Shown in pieces: positions 25,931 to 35,067 of a stretch of DNA of 64,000 nt. Where the stretch lies: contig NZ_LWBL02000041.1 of assembly GCF_001644195.2 (NCBI RefSeq), positions 62,001 through 126,000 of the forward strand. The letters run 5' to 3'. Below the pieces are notes generated by a model. It did not search any database. It was given only the letters and a program-made list of their open reading frames with translations, and was not told where the DNA came from. The position numbers and the translations under genes were made by a program. The stretch's first letter is position 1, and the number at the start of each line of letters is the position of its first letter. This DNA is from Bacillus marinisedimentorum (GTDB taxonomy: Bacteria; Bacillota; Bacilli; Bacillales; Bacillaceae_O).

Positions 25931-26122
25931 CTAATCAACAACCCGCGCCACGTCACGACCACAGGTTTTACACTTCCCCTTCAGGACAATGCCCATTTCA
26001 CTATCCTCAATAATAAAACCAACAATCGATGTTTCACCTGAACAATTGCCGCACCAGACGTTGTTCAGCAACTCATTTCGGACGTCTTTTGGGATTGCCA
26101 TCCATTTTTTGTTTGCTTCCAT
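25931..26122 (-). CDS. small zinc-ribbon protein
   Basis: 63 residues with two CxxC knuckles (WCGNCSG and CKTCGRD) framing a beta-rich middle SIVGFIIEDSEMGIVLKG and ending VARVVD. This looks like a small Bacillus zinc-ribbon protein of unknown role. ATG with AAAGAGGGG upstream. Single gene with its own terminator. Confidence 0.75.
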   Translation of the reverse strand: MEANKKWMAIPKDVRNELLNNVWCGNCSGETSIVGFIIEDSEMGIVLKGKCKTCGRDVARVVD

Positions 26123-26220
26123 GATAACCCCTCTTTCTTTCAGGTTCTCCTCTGCCTATTGAGAACCATCGAGTTAAACTAACTCCAATTTGACCACATA
26201 TTCCACCAGCGTGTCAAAGC

Positions 26221-26274
26221 AGGGACAGGTCCACTGTCCCATAAAAATCAGACGGGACAAGGTACCTGTCCCTC
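26221..26274. repeat. palindromic repeat, family A (clearest copy)
   Basis: AGGGACAGGTCCACTGTCCC, ATAAAAATCAGACGGGACAA, GGTACCTGTCCCT. Two nested pairings are possible: GGGACAGG with CCTGTCCC over the full length, or GGGACAG-GTCC-ACTGTCCC locally. Confidence 0.85.
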
Positions 26275-26358
26275 CCTCTAAACTAATTAAAGGGTTTTTT
26301 AACAAATGATTGAAGTAATCTTTATAATCATTTGTTAATTGATGAAAGGAGGTTAGAT

Positions 26359-28779
26359 ATGAACACCCATGGACATGAAGATGTCGCCAAAACAGCAGGA
26401 ATCCCGTTGTTGGAGGAGGCTATTGGGAAAAATAATCGGAGTATCCATGCATTCTATTTGGGGAACTGGCTGACGGATGTCAGTCAAGCTGTTGATCCCG
26501 TCGCCTATGCAGCCAGCTCGAATAAGATTAAACAGGGAATTGAATCATCGATAAAAGACGTAAAGAACTCCATTAATGCTGTCCTGGATGAAGTAGTGTC
26601 AACTATTTATGAAATCAATGAATCCGCTGGAGACTTTGCCCTCAAATCACTCAAACCAGACATAGACCCCTACCTCAAAGGCATTAAGAGTAACTTGCAT
26701 AACAATATCGATTTTTTATTTAAGGCTCAGAATGATGAACGCAACTCACGGGTAGCGAAGTTTTTCCGGGATGCTTTCTTAATCACTGGTTATTTCAAAT
26801 TTGTTCATCCAGATTCTTCCACGACAGATCAACGATTGGATTTCGATTGTTTTATGAGTGTCTTTGGACGTCCAAACAATACCAGGGGAAGCACGAATCA
26901 ATCACCGGCAGATGACCGCCCTGGCGCCTATACACAATATTACCCATTCGAACACCTTGACCGTCCAGAAATTCTTCCATCACAGAACCCCTCCATTTAT
27001 GCACCAGGAAAACAAACTCCAAAGAAACCATTTCGTGTCGCTTCAGGAAAAAAGGCAGGGACGAGATCCCCCCGCAACAAGAAGAGAATAGACCCTGACT
27101 TGTACTCCTATTTGCGCGACGATATTGAAATGACTGCAGGATTGTTGTCAGAAGTGGACCTTGCTTTTAAAAACGCCTTTAAGAAAGGGATTAAAGAAGA
27201 CGACCCAGATTGGAACATCACACTTGCAAAACTGGGACACGCCCTGCATCAAGTTGAGGATTTCTTTGCTCATTCCAATTGGGTTGAGCTTGCCGCAAAA
27301 CGCCTGGGGTCTTATTTCATTTCCGGCATCATCCCGCCGAAGACCGACAACGAAATGATCGACCGCACTTACACGACTTATAAAAAACGCTTGAAACGAC
27401 ACCTCACTGCACCGCTATCCGATTGGAGCAAGCACCCTGACGAGGATTGGGTAGTAACAGGATACTTCGATTTTAAAGACACGATTCTCTCCTTAGCACA
27501 TTTAACGGAAGAATTATGGGGCGGCAAGGTGCCTGATCCGTATGCAAAGGGACACCAGCTGTTCCAATCAGGAAAGAAATATGCAAGCAATCCCTCAAAA
27601 ATCGAGCAAAAAATACAGAAAACCATTCGGGATACGCTGGAATTTATCAATAATCCAAAACAGGCCGTGGAGGATGAGGACAACAAGATCGCCCAGAAGT
27701 ACAAAAAGAAATATGGAACAGATATAAAGAACTTAAGAAAACCGACGATTTCGAGGTTGATTGCTGTACAGGTGGCCCGTGAAACTACTTATCTGAATAA
27801 AGCACCCACGGAAGTGCAGGAAGCATTTTTAAACGTGATCGTCGAAGGAAGCAGAGCGTATTCCATCCATAAACTAAGCAAGTCGCTATACGAAGCGATT
27901 ACGGATATCACCGCTTTTGTCACCAGTCCAATCGCTTTTTTGCAAAAATGGCTTCCTGAAAAATTCAAAAAAATCTTGATGAACGCTTTCAAATTTTATG
28001 CAAAAGAACGATTTTATGAATGGATCGGCTCAGGCAGGATTGGCTGCCATTCCCTTTTGGCGAAAGATCACGGAACCGAGCCTTTCTATAAAAAAATGAG
28101 GGAATGCTCCGTAGCCGTCCATTGGTATATTGTCAAAACGATGCTCCGTTGGAAGGATGACGAGGATGCCGACTACATTGATTGGTTGGAATTACTGGAA
28201 TATTTTCTCCGAAATCCACTTCCTCCAAAAAAGGGATACCGTGCAGTCAAAGGATATGTGCCCGTAACAATTGTACATACTGTCCAACACAAGGAACAGC
28301 TGAAAGCAACTGACCGAAAGTATTCATTGGAAGATAAGTATAAGAAAAGTGCAATGGAACCGGATCAGTTTACCTGGAGGACAATAGCAGACGCAAATTT
28401 CAATACGTACGGGTTCTCATTGAAAAAAACGCAAACAATCATTAACCACACGCTTCGGAACAGCGTCTGGGGAGTACCTGTGGCGCCACCTAACTATGCA
28501 TTTAAAAAAGGGGTAAGTTTGTTGATCCCTCAACAAAAGGCAGCAGCTACATTTTTTGTGCCGATCAAAGATGATAATCCCTGGTTTACTGAGGTGCTGA
28601 ATAAAGGCTGGAAAGTATTTCGCGGGTATGATGACCCGGAAAACAACCAGTCTGTTGAGCCGCTTAAACACCATGCTCCAATCAAGATATCTCTCAACGA
28701 AGTAAAAAAAATCATAAGCCGCGGGAAAAAGCTTCGTATGGAAGCCCGAAAAGCGTACCGTCCCACAAATGCCAAATAG
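26359..28779 (+). CDS. HET-C domain protein (bacterial heterokaryon-incompatibility C homologue)
   Basis: 806 residues. The N-terminus NTHGHEDVAKTAGIPLLEEAIG and then HAFYLGNWLTDVSQAVDP are the hallmark of HET-C domains. LGHALHQVEDFFAHSNWVEL at about residues 290-312 has His and Asp placed as in alpha-helical zinc phospholipase C/HET-C metal sites. No signal peptide or clear membrane helix. In fungi HET-C takes part in cell death after fusion of unlike strains; bacterial versions are suspected membrane-acting toxins. ATG 26359 is chosen because AAGGAGG stands seven bases upstream. The next gene starts 11 bases after its stop. Lipid hydrolysis is inference. Confidence 0.8.
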   Translation: MNTHGHEDVAKTAGIPLLEEAIGKNNRSIHAFYLGNWLTDVSQAVDPVAYAASSNKIKQGIESSIKDVKNSINAVLDEVVSTIYEINESAGDFALKSLKPDIDPYLKGIKSNLHNNIDFLFKAQNDERNSRVAKFFRDAFLITGYFKFVHPDSSTTDQRLDFDCFMSVFGRPNNTRGSTNQSPADDRPGAYTQYYPFEHLDRPEILPSQNPSIYAPGKQTPKKPFRVASGKKAGTRSPRNKKRIDPDLYSYLRDDIEMTAGLLSEVDLAFKNAFKKGIKEDDPDWNITLAKLGHALHQVEDFFAHSNWVELAAKRLGSYFISGIIPPKTDNEMIDRTYTTYKKRLKRHLTAPLSDWSKHPDEDWVVTGYFDFKDTILSLAHLTEELWGGKVPDPYAKGHQLFQSGKKYASNPSKIEQKIQKTIRDTLEFINNPKQAVEDEDNKIAQKYKKKYGTDIKNLRKPTISRLIAVQVARETTYLNKAPTEVQEAFLNVIVEGSRAYSIHKLSKSLYEAITDITAFVTSPIAFLQKWLPEKFKKILMNAFKFYAKERFYEWIGSGRIGCHSLLAKDHGTEPFYKKMRECSVAVHWYIVKTMLRWKDDEDADYIDWLELLEYFLRNPLPPKKGYRAVKGYVPVTIVHTVQHKEQLKATDRKYSLEDKYKKSAMEPDQFTWRTIADANFNTYGFSLKKTQTIINHTLRNSVWGVPVAPPNYAFKKGVSLLIPQQKAAATFFVPIKDDNPWFTEVLNKGWKVFRGYDDPENNQSVEPLKHHAPIKISLNEVKKIISRGKKLRMEARKAYRPTNAK

Positions 28780-28790
28780 AAAGGGGAAAC

Positions 28791-31745
28791 ATGATGACAT
28801 CTGAAAACTTGTTTCAATTTGTTAATGTACGCCCTGCCAGGGAAGCACCTCAAGAACATATCGTTAAGCGATTTACAGAATACGATAAAAAAGAAAAGTC
28901 GCCGCTGCACAAAAAAGTTGAAGGCCTCGAAGGTGAACATGCACGCAATAAAGCGATTGATATGGCCTCTGATTTTTTGGAGAACGAACAAAAGGAACTA
29001 GACCAAAATCATGACTATCTAAAAAATTTGATCGAAAAGGCATTGGGGCAAAACAGTGTAGCTGAAGCAAAAAAAACGTTGGAACAGGCACTTGAACAGC
29101 CCTTGAAAGAATATGTGAAAAGTGAGCGGGCAGTTCGATTAAAGGATTTGTTTTGGGACCTGCTGTATGCCCACACCCTTGCCCCTGAAAAACGCCCTGA
29201 AAATAGAGAGCGTGTCTATGAAGGGGTTCGCGCTTTTCATTTTCTTGAGTTGCTTACCAACCAGAAGGAGAATGATAAACCTTTAACTGAAAAAGAGTTA
29301 TCAAAAGTAACACCTGCCATTCCTATGGACCTTGTACCGCGACCTTTTATTGAAAAGAACGGAAATGAAGACAAGCAAGCAAAGCAGGTTCGGGAGAAAT
29401 TAAAAAACGTATACGACAAACTGAAGTCAATAAACACCACAATCAAGGAAATTAAAAATGTTGATCGAATTCACAAAGCGCAGAAAAGCCGTAAAGTGAC
29501 TGAGTACACTGAATTTGTTACAGAGATACCTACTTTAAAAGGCCCTAAGTTTCCAGACTTTAAAGTAGAAGGAATTGATCAAGTAAAAACAATTGAAATG
29601 AATGACTCTCCCCCATGGATATTTGAAGGATATGGGCAAGAGTTTTTAAGCAAATCTGCATGGAACGTCCTCTCGGGTCACAAGGCCAGTTTTGAAGAAT
29701 TGGAACCTGCCGAGGTCATCTCCGGGCTAGAGGGGGAAAAATATACCATGGCAAATCAATTCGTGCGCAATCTCCCTAAAAAATCCATGCAATATGTTAT
29801 TGCCACAAGTGAATTTAAGGCGATCCTGGAGGATGTTCCAATTGCCCATTTTCATGGTGATTTGCTGGAGGACGCCATGAACAGGTCCAATTCAGCTGCC
29901 GACAGAGGGATTAAGCCGTTAGGCATCGGGGATCTACTTGTCGTTAAGCAAGAACTGCGTAAATATACCGCAGGTGAAGTAGCTCATATTGAAAATATCA
30001 TGCAAGGTGAATTCAAGACCCGTACCCATAGCCGGTCCAGAGAGACTGAAGATATCATCATCACGGAGACAGAACAGCTGGAGGAAAATGAAAAGGATTT
30101 GCAAACAACTGAACGGTTCGAACTGCAAAAAGAAGCCCAGAAAACAATTGAAGACCAAATGAGTTTAAAGGCCGGGGCTTCCATCTCTGCAGAATATGGA
30201 CCAGTATCCGCATCCGCCTATGCCGATTATGCGATCAACCAATCAGCTTCACAATCGTCAAAGACGGCCTCCTCTTTTGCAAAAAGTGTTACAGAGCGCT
30301 CAGTATCCCGCATCGAAAAACGAGCCCGTGAAGAAAGGACCCATCGGACTTTAGAGCGCTTCACAGAAACAAATGAACACGGCTTCAATAACAAAGACAA
30401 TAACAATTCAGGGCACGTCATCGGGATTTACCGTTGGGTGGATAAACATTATAAAGCAAAACTGGTCAACTACGGGCGCCGGCTTATGATTGAATTTATC
30501 CTGCCTGAACCTGCTGCCTTCTACCTGCAATTACAGTCGCAGCAGAAAGCGGGAGGCTTTACGATGGAAAAGCCTAAAAAACCAATGGTATCCGGAAAAC
30601 CCCTGCAGCCTGAGCATCTAAATAAATCCAACTACACTGACTTTGTGGCTGAATATAATGTACAGGACGTTGAAGCCTATCCCGATGAGGTGAAACGGAT
30701 ATCTGCAGCATTTGCAGAAACAACACACTCAGACTTTAAAAATGCGGCTTATGCAAAGACAAATGAAAAACTCGTCATCCCGCCGGATTACATTTGTGAT
30801 GACTTTTACGGGAAAATGAAAATACAGGGCAATAAAGATACGGATTACTTCTTGATTTGTAATATTGCCGGACAATCATTTGGTTCAGTTACTGCTTACG
30901 GACTCGAGGGCGTGATCCCGATCTCTGTAAACGGCTGGCTGACTGCTTTCCAGATAAATGTTGTGGCGAAATGCAGGTTGAAGCCGGAAGCAAAACAAGC
31001 CTGGCAGATCAAAACCTACCAGGCGATCATGAACGCCTATGAACAACAGCTCGCTGAATACAACGAACAACTTGCAGCAGCTCAAATCCAGGCGGGGGTA
31101 GAAATCGAAGGCCGCAACCCGGAATTTAACCGTAAGATTGTACAAGATGAACTAAAGAAGGGTTCCTTGCGGATGCTGACAAATGACTTTGCCAAAACAC
31201 GTGTCGACGGCACCTGGCGTTCAAACGAAATGTTTAATGCCATGGAAGATAACGGCGAATACGGATACAGGGAGTTTAATATAAGCGAAGCAATTGTGGA
31301 AGGGAAAATGGTGCAGTTTTTCGAGCAGTCTTTCGAATGGCAAAATATGACCTACCTCTTCTATCCGTATTTCTGGGGCCGCAAAAGCAACTGGGACAAA
31401 ACCTTTCCACTGACCGACATCGATCCGCAGTTTACAGACTTCTTGCGGGCCGGTTCAGCCCGAGTCGTCATCCCGGTCCATCCAGAATATAACGAAACGG
31501 TTTTGCATTACATGGCAACAAATGAAATTTGGAATGGCGGAAATCCTCCTGCCCTCAACGACCCTCTTTTCATCTCCATCATCGATGAATTGAAGGAAAA
31601 CGCTGAAGCCTACACAAATGGCGAAATGCCAGTATGTTCGCCTGATTCACAACACCCTTGCCAAATGGATGAATGGGATGTCAAGCTTCCTACGACACTC
31701 GTTTATCTTCAGGAGGATGGGGAGCTTCCGGATTTTACGGATTGA
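28791..31745 (+). CDS. large protein of unknown function, partner of HET-C protein
   Basis: 984 residues, soluble by appearance and not recognised. Residues about 1-140 are charged and helical. Around 395-450 comes KYTAGEVAHIENIMQGEFKT followed by a highly charged coiled-coil-like stretch rich in Glu/Thr. At about 460-510 lies an alternating Ala/Ser segment (KAGASISAEYGPVSASAYAD) that resembles an amphipathic membrane-inserting region. Another coiled segment follows near 745-775 (AYEQQLAEYNEQLAAAQIQAG). The C-terminal 180 residues are beta-rich and aromatic (NMTYLFYPYFWGRKSNW). ATG behind AAAGGGGAAAC, coupled to the HET-C gene. A pore former or delivery scaffold is conceivable but unproven. 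Confidence 0.7.
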   Translation: MMTSENLFQFVNVRPAREAPQEHIVKRFTEYDKKEKSPLHKKVEGLEGEHARNKAIDMASDFLENEQKELDQNHDYLKNLIEKALGQNSVAEAKKTLEQALEQPLKEYVKSERAVRLKDLFWDLLYAHTLAPEKRPENRERVYEGVRAFHFLELLTNQKENDKPLTEKELSKVTPAIPMDLVPRPFIEKNGNEDKQAKQVREKLKNVYDKLKSINTTIKEIKNVDRIHKAQKSRKVTEYTEFVTEIPTLKGPKFPDFKVEGIDQVKTIEMNDSPPWIFEGYGQEFLSKSAWNVLSGHKASFEELEPAEVISGLEGEKYTMANQFVRNLPKKSMQYVIATSEFKAILEDVPIAHFHGDLLEDAMNRSNSAADRGIKPLGIGDLLVVKQELRKYTAGEVAHIENIMQGEFKTRTHSRSRETEDIIITETEQLEENEKDLQTTERFELQKEAQKTIEDQMSLKAGASISAEYGPVSASAYADYAINQSASQSSKTASSFAKSVTERSVSRIEKRAREERTHRTLERFTETNEHGFNNKDNNNSGHVIGIYRWVDKHYKAKLVNYGRRLMIEFILPEPAAFYLQLQSQQKAGGFTMEKPKKPMVSGKPLQPEHLNKSNYTDFVAEYNVQDVEAYPDEVKRISAAFAETTHSDFKNAAYAKTNEKLVIPPDYICDDFYGKMKIQGNKDTDYFLICNIAGQSFGSVTAYGLEGVIPISVNGWLTAFQINVVAKCRLKPEAKQAWQIKTYQAIMNAYEQQLAEYNEQLAAAQIQAGVEIEGRNPEFNRKIVQDELKKGSLRMLTNDFAKTRVDGTWRSNEMFNAMEDNGEYGYREFNISEAIVEGKMVQFFEQSFEWQNMTYLFYPYFWGRKSNWDKTFPLTDIDPQFTDFLRAGSARVVIPVHPEYNETVLHYMATNEIWNGGNPPALNDPLFISIIDELKENAEAYTNGEMPVCSPDSQHPCQMDEWDVKLPTTLVYLQEDGELPDFTD

Positions 31746-31757
31746 TTGACATGAAAT

Positions 31758-31802
31758 AGGGGACGGTTTTGCTGATGGGGCAGATACCGTCCTCTGTTTC
31801 AT
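31758..31802. repeat. hairpin repeat, family C
   Basis: GAAATAGGGGACGGTTTTGC ... CCGTCCTCTGTTTC pairs with mismatches. Probably also ends transcription of the HET-C operon. Confidence 0.65.
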
Positions 31803-31966
31803 TCTTATTCGCCAAGTTCATCTTATAGCCGGGTATTTCCGATAATTTCAGTCTCATAAATTATGAAAAATCTCTTTCTATCTCTTCCACAGGTTTATGT
31901 GTATACTTAACTAAGAACTTGTAAAGGTCCCCTTTAGCTCCTTCTAAAGGTCTTTAAAAGGGACTA

Positions 31967-32030
31967 AGGGACAGGTCTAACAGGTCCACTGTCCCATAAA
32001 AATCAGACGGGACAAGGTAACTGTACCCTT
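31967..32030. repeat. palindromic repeat, family A
   Basis: AAGGGACAGGTCTAACAGGT then CCACTGTCCCATAAAAATCA, GACGGGACAAGGTAACTGTACCC. It has a small internal duplication of ACAGGT. Confidence 0.8.
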
Positions 32031-32048
32031 GCTCTTTGTACAGTGTAC

Positions 32049-32478
32049 TTATAGTCTCTTGGATAAATGATATAGCATATGATCTTTAGGACAGTCCTCT
32101 AATATGCCAAAAATTTCATATCCATTTTTCAAATAAAAATCTTTTGCCTGAAAATCATATCTACTCAAATAGGCAAGATGACAACCCATCTTTCTCGCCT
32201 CGGTTTCTACAACATTTAATAGTTGTTTCGCAACTCCCTGATTACGATATTCTTCTTTTATCCATAGTGTTTCAATACTCAGAATATGCAATAGTGCTGA
32301 ACATGCCAGTATTCCGCCGATAATATCCCCGTTCTCATCTTTTAAACATCTATTAATGTCAATAAACGGTCTTTCCTGGGTAAGCGGTATGGATTCAAGA
32401 TTGTATTGCTAGCAACCTGTTTCCCATATACTCAGTTTCTTCCTTCAATGGAATTCTTATTTCATACCCTAAGTCCAT
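32049..32478 (-). pseudogene. GNAT acetyltransferase pseudogene (frameshifted paralogue)
   Basis: Close copy of the intact GNAT at 18122-18550. It opens with ATG GAC TTA and runs in frame to GGTTGCTAGCAATACAATCT, where one extra base shifts it into TGA. The rest, in the shifted frame, keeps DINRCLKDENGDIIGGILAC and the acetyl-CoA loop IKEEYRNQGVAKQLLNVV to the end. It lies directly left of the caspase/radical SAM operon. Confidence 0.85.
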
Positions 32479-32678
32479 TTTCATAACATCATTAAAATGT
32501 GAATAACCATCAATACCTGGGCATTAATATATGTTGCTAAATTGTTCAATCTTCTAATAAAACTCAACCTCTTAAATTATTCCTTTATATATTTCTGTTT
32601 CTACACCCTAAAAAACACAGGAAACTGCCTAATTTATAAATCTGCCGATAAACCGTCTTCACATGCATTAAGGAGACA

Positions 32679-32738
32679 GAGGGACAGGCCCACTATTCCA
32701 AAATTAGACAGGCTAAGGTACCTATCCCTTGTCCCTCC
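32679..32738. repeat. degenerate palindromic repeat, family A
   Basis: GAGGGACAGGCCCACTATTCC, AAATTAGACAGGCTAAGGTA, CCTATCCCTTGTCCCTCC: same order of blocks as the other copies, with several changes. Confidence 0.7.
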
Positions 32739-32831
32739 CGAAATTTTAGAATTGATTAAGCACTCTCCGAATTTTGCTGAATTAGCATTAATTAAGAAAT
32801 CAATTCATTCTTTTTAAATGCAAACAGATAA

Positions 32832-32866
32832 AAAAGCAGGAAATTTCTCTCCTACTTCTTCTAGTT
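32832..32866 (-). terminator. probable terminator of the caspase/radical SAM operon
   Basis: Minus strand: GTAGGA ... TCCTGC followed by TTTTTT. Stem is short, with one G-U pair. Confidence 0.5.
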
Positions 32867-32894
32867 TTAAGCGTTTAAATTGAAATAGTAAACG

Positions 32895-34742
32895 CTATAT
32901 CATGATTTTGTTGTGTTTAAGAGTATTTTCTATAGCCCAATCTATACTCTTTTGCTCATTAATTGTTAAGTCCTGTTTCTTAATAAAATCTTTACAATCG
33001 ATTCCCAAACTAACTGCTTCAAGTATAAAGTCCAATTTACCAGGATACAATTTACCGTCAATATTCTCTGTAAACGCTTCTTTTAACAATTCAGGATAAA
33101 AAACAAATGCTTTTATAGCAGTTCTTTTCACCCATGGATGAGGATCTCTAAGCCCCCAGATTAACGATTCATAATGTCTCTCAAAGATGTCTTTATAGAT
33201 AGCCATATACTGAAAAATAGCCATTCTCATCTCTACTAAAGGTAAGTAAGCTGCTATTTTTAACTCAGAATTAATTTCTTGTACATTATTATTTGAAATG
33301 TACTCGTTCAATTTTAAATCTATTTGATCTCTCCAATTACCATAAAGAGATGATAATAGCCATTTTAATCTTACAGATTTAGTTTTTCCCCTTGTTTCTA
33401 AATCATACATAAAACTTATGAACTTACTACTTTTTACTTCCAACGGAACAAACTCTTTACCCATATCTGTTTCTGAAATGATACCTTTTAAAAATAAATG
33501 GAGATATAAGGGCTGTAATAATGACTTATCTTTTACAGTTTTTTCAATCCTCGTTAAAAGATGGGGTAGATCTAATTTATTTGTATAACGAATCCAGATA
33601 TCCAGTATTCCCCAAGAGGTTTTAGTAAGTGAAGAAGTTAATGCATAATCAATATTACTATATTTACTATCTGTAGTATAAAGATTCGCAAGCCAAACTG
33701 CATCTATTTGTGTATCTTTTTCAAAAATATTATAAACACGCTCTCTAATTGACTGATTATCTATTTCCTTACGCGCCCCAATTAGACCAATACATTGGTA
33801 CATCCAATTCTGAGATTCAAGTAGTGATAGAATTATTCTTTCTTTACGGTTATATATCTTCAGATCACTAATAAGACTACCTAACGCTCTTCTAACTAGC
33901 CAATGAGGTTCGCTAGGATAACTGTCAGATAAATAATTATCTACTACTTCTAGTTTGGTTTTTTCAGGGATATCCATAAGATAATACCAATACATTTCAC
34001 GAGTAGTAATATCTGATTCATTAATTCTTATAAGAAATCTTTTCTGGAAGTCATCACTATCTTCAACTAGTACAATGTCATTGGCCTTAAGGACCACATC
34101 TGATATGCCATTTTGTACATTAATATAACAACTCTCACCAAGCGCTTTTATTTCTTCAGCAATCGAATTTAAAGAGATAGTCTTATTTAATTCGTTTAAA
34201 TAATTAATGACTTTACAAAGGGATTGAGTAAACAAGCTTCCATCTTTTTCAAACTTCGCTCGCTGAAAAGGATTAGTTGAGGTTATTATAGAAATTTGGT
34301 CATTACTAAAAATATTAGAGCTATTTGCAATAGTTAATCCTGCTCCTGAATGACAAGAATCTAGTAATAGTATGCTCTGGAACTTAGCACCAAGTAACTT
34401 ATCTTTAAGTCCTGATATAGTTAATCTTCCAGTTCTTTCGGAACTCTCAGCATCACTAAATATTAAATCTAAATTTTCATTTTGTATTAACTCTCCATGA
34501 CCACTAAAATATATTACCAACTTATCCTCTCCAGTTAATGTCTTTCTTAACACAGATAGAGTGTTGTCAAACTCTGAAAGAGTAGGGCTATATAAGCAGA
34601 TGCTGTGAACATCCAAAAACTCATCCGCTAAGACATCCCTTAAAGTTGTATACACTAATTTTGCATCTGTGGATGCGCATGGTATTTTTCCTAGAGACTC
34701 AATTTTACATTGTTCAACTCCAATTGAAAGTAGAGCAATCAT
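32895..34742 (-). CDS. caspase-like (C14) protease with helical-repeat C-terminus
   Basis: 615 residues. The N-terminal 230 form a caspase/metacaspase-like domain: VIYFSGHGEL with the catalytic His82 and SILLLDSCHSGAG with the catalytic Cys130. From about 240 to the end the protein is a helical solenoid resembling HEAT repeats (HWLVRRALGSLISDL; DPHPWVKRTAIKAFVF). Bacterial caspase-like proteins act as death effectors in several antiphage systems after a sensor is triggered; the repeats may bind a trigger or the substrate. ATG with a weak AGGGAG site, 16 bases after the small membrane protein gene. Last gene of the four-gene operon. The catalytic assignment is by motif only. Confidence 0.88.
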   Translation of the reverse strand: MIALLSIGVEQCKIESLGKIPCASTDAKLVYTTLRDVLADEFLDVHSICLYSPTLSEFDNTLSVLRKTLTGEDKLVIYFSGHGELIQNENLDLIFSDAESSERTGRLTISGLKDKLLGAKFQSILLLDSCHSGAGLTIANSSNIFSNDQISIITSTNPFQRAKFEKDGSLFTQSLCKVINYLNELNKTISLNSIAEEIKALGESCYINVQNGISDVVLKANDIVLVEDSDDFQKRFLIRINESDITTREMYWYYLMDIPEKTKLEVVDNYLSDSYPSEPHWLVRRALGSLISDLKIYNRKERIILSLLESQNWMYQCIGLIGARKEIDNQSIRERVYNIFEKDTQIDAVWLANLYTTDSKYSNIDYALTSSLTKTSWGILDIWIRYTNKLDLPHLLTRIEKTVKDKSLLQPLYLHLFLKGIISETDMGKEFVPLEVKSSKFISFMYDLETRGKTKSVRLKWLLSSLYGNWRDQIDLKLNEYISNNNVQEINSELKIAAYLPLVEMRMAIFQYMAIYKDIFERHYESLIWGLRDPHPWVKRTAIKAFVFYPELLKEAFTENIDGKLYPGKLDFILEAVSLGIDCKDFIKKQDLTINEQKSIDWAIENTLKHNKIMI

Positions 34743-34758
34743 ATTATCTCCCTGTCTA

Positions 34759-35067
34759 TTATTTTTCTTTATCTATTTCTTTTAAAGTTTTTTCTTCTCC
34801 CTGTATTTTAAGTGTATAGTCACCACTGAAGTCTTCTCGGCTCCTATACATTTTTACCAATGTTTTTAAGGTGTCGTATACAAAATTGACAGCTAACCCA
34901 ACAGCAATACTAATAATAATCTCACCTTTTACATTAGCTTCAGGTTTTTTATATACCTGAACCTCTTGTGTTTCCCTTTTTAAGGCTTCTTCTAATCCTT
35001 TTAATAAGTCAGATACAAATTGTGAATCGTTTACATTTTCAATCAATACTTCGTTACTTTTATCCAT
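34759..35067 (-). CDS. small single-TM protein, EACC1-like
   Basis: 102 residues: a charged N-terminal part, one membrane helix at about residues 50-66 (IIISIAVGLAVNFVYDTL), and a short beta-rich tail GDYTLKIQGEEKTLKEI. This layout, next to a caspase-like protease, is that of the effector-associated constant component (EACC1) described in NTP-dependent bacterial conflict systems; the match is by architecture, not by a proven profile hit. ATG 35067 overlaps the radical SAM stop as TAATG, so its translation is coupled. It may tether or restrain the protease at the membrane. Confidence 0.7.
   Translation of the reverse strand: MDKSNEVLIENVNDSQFVSDLLKGLEEALKRETQEVQVYKKPEANVKGEIIISIAVGLAVNFVYDTLKTLVKMYRSREDFSGDYTLKIQGEEKTLKEIDKEK

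Larger units (their letters stand above)
32479..32894. other. AT-rich spacer with one family A repeat
   Basis: No gene is visible. A degenerate family A repeat is at 32679-32738 and a terminator at about 32832-32866. The boundary between flanking DNA and the AT-rich operon probably falls here. Confidence 0.5.

Noticed and set aside
26359-31745. Contractile injection system or phage tail locus
   Set aside because: No sheath, tube, baseplate or AAA ATPase genes are in the window, so the two proteins cannot be assigned to such a machine.
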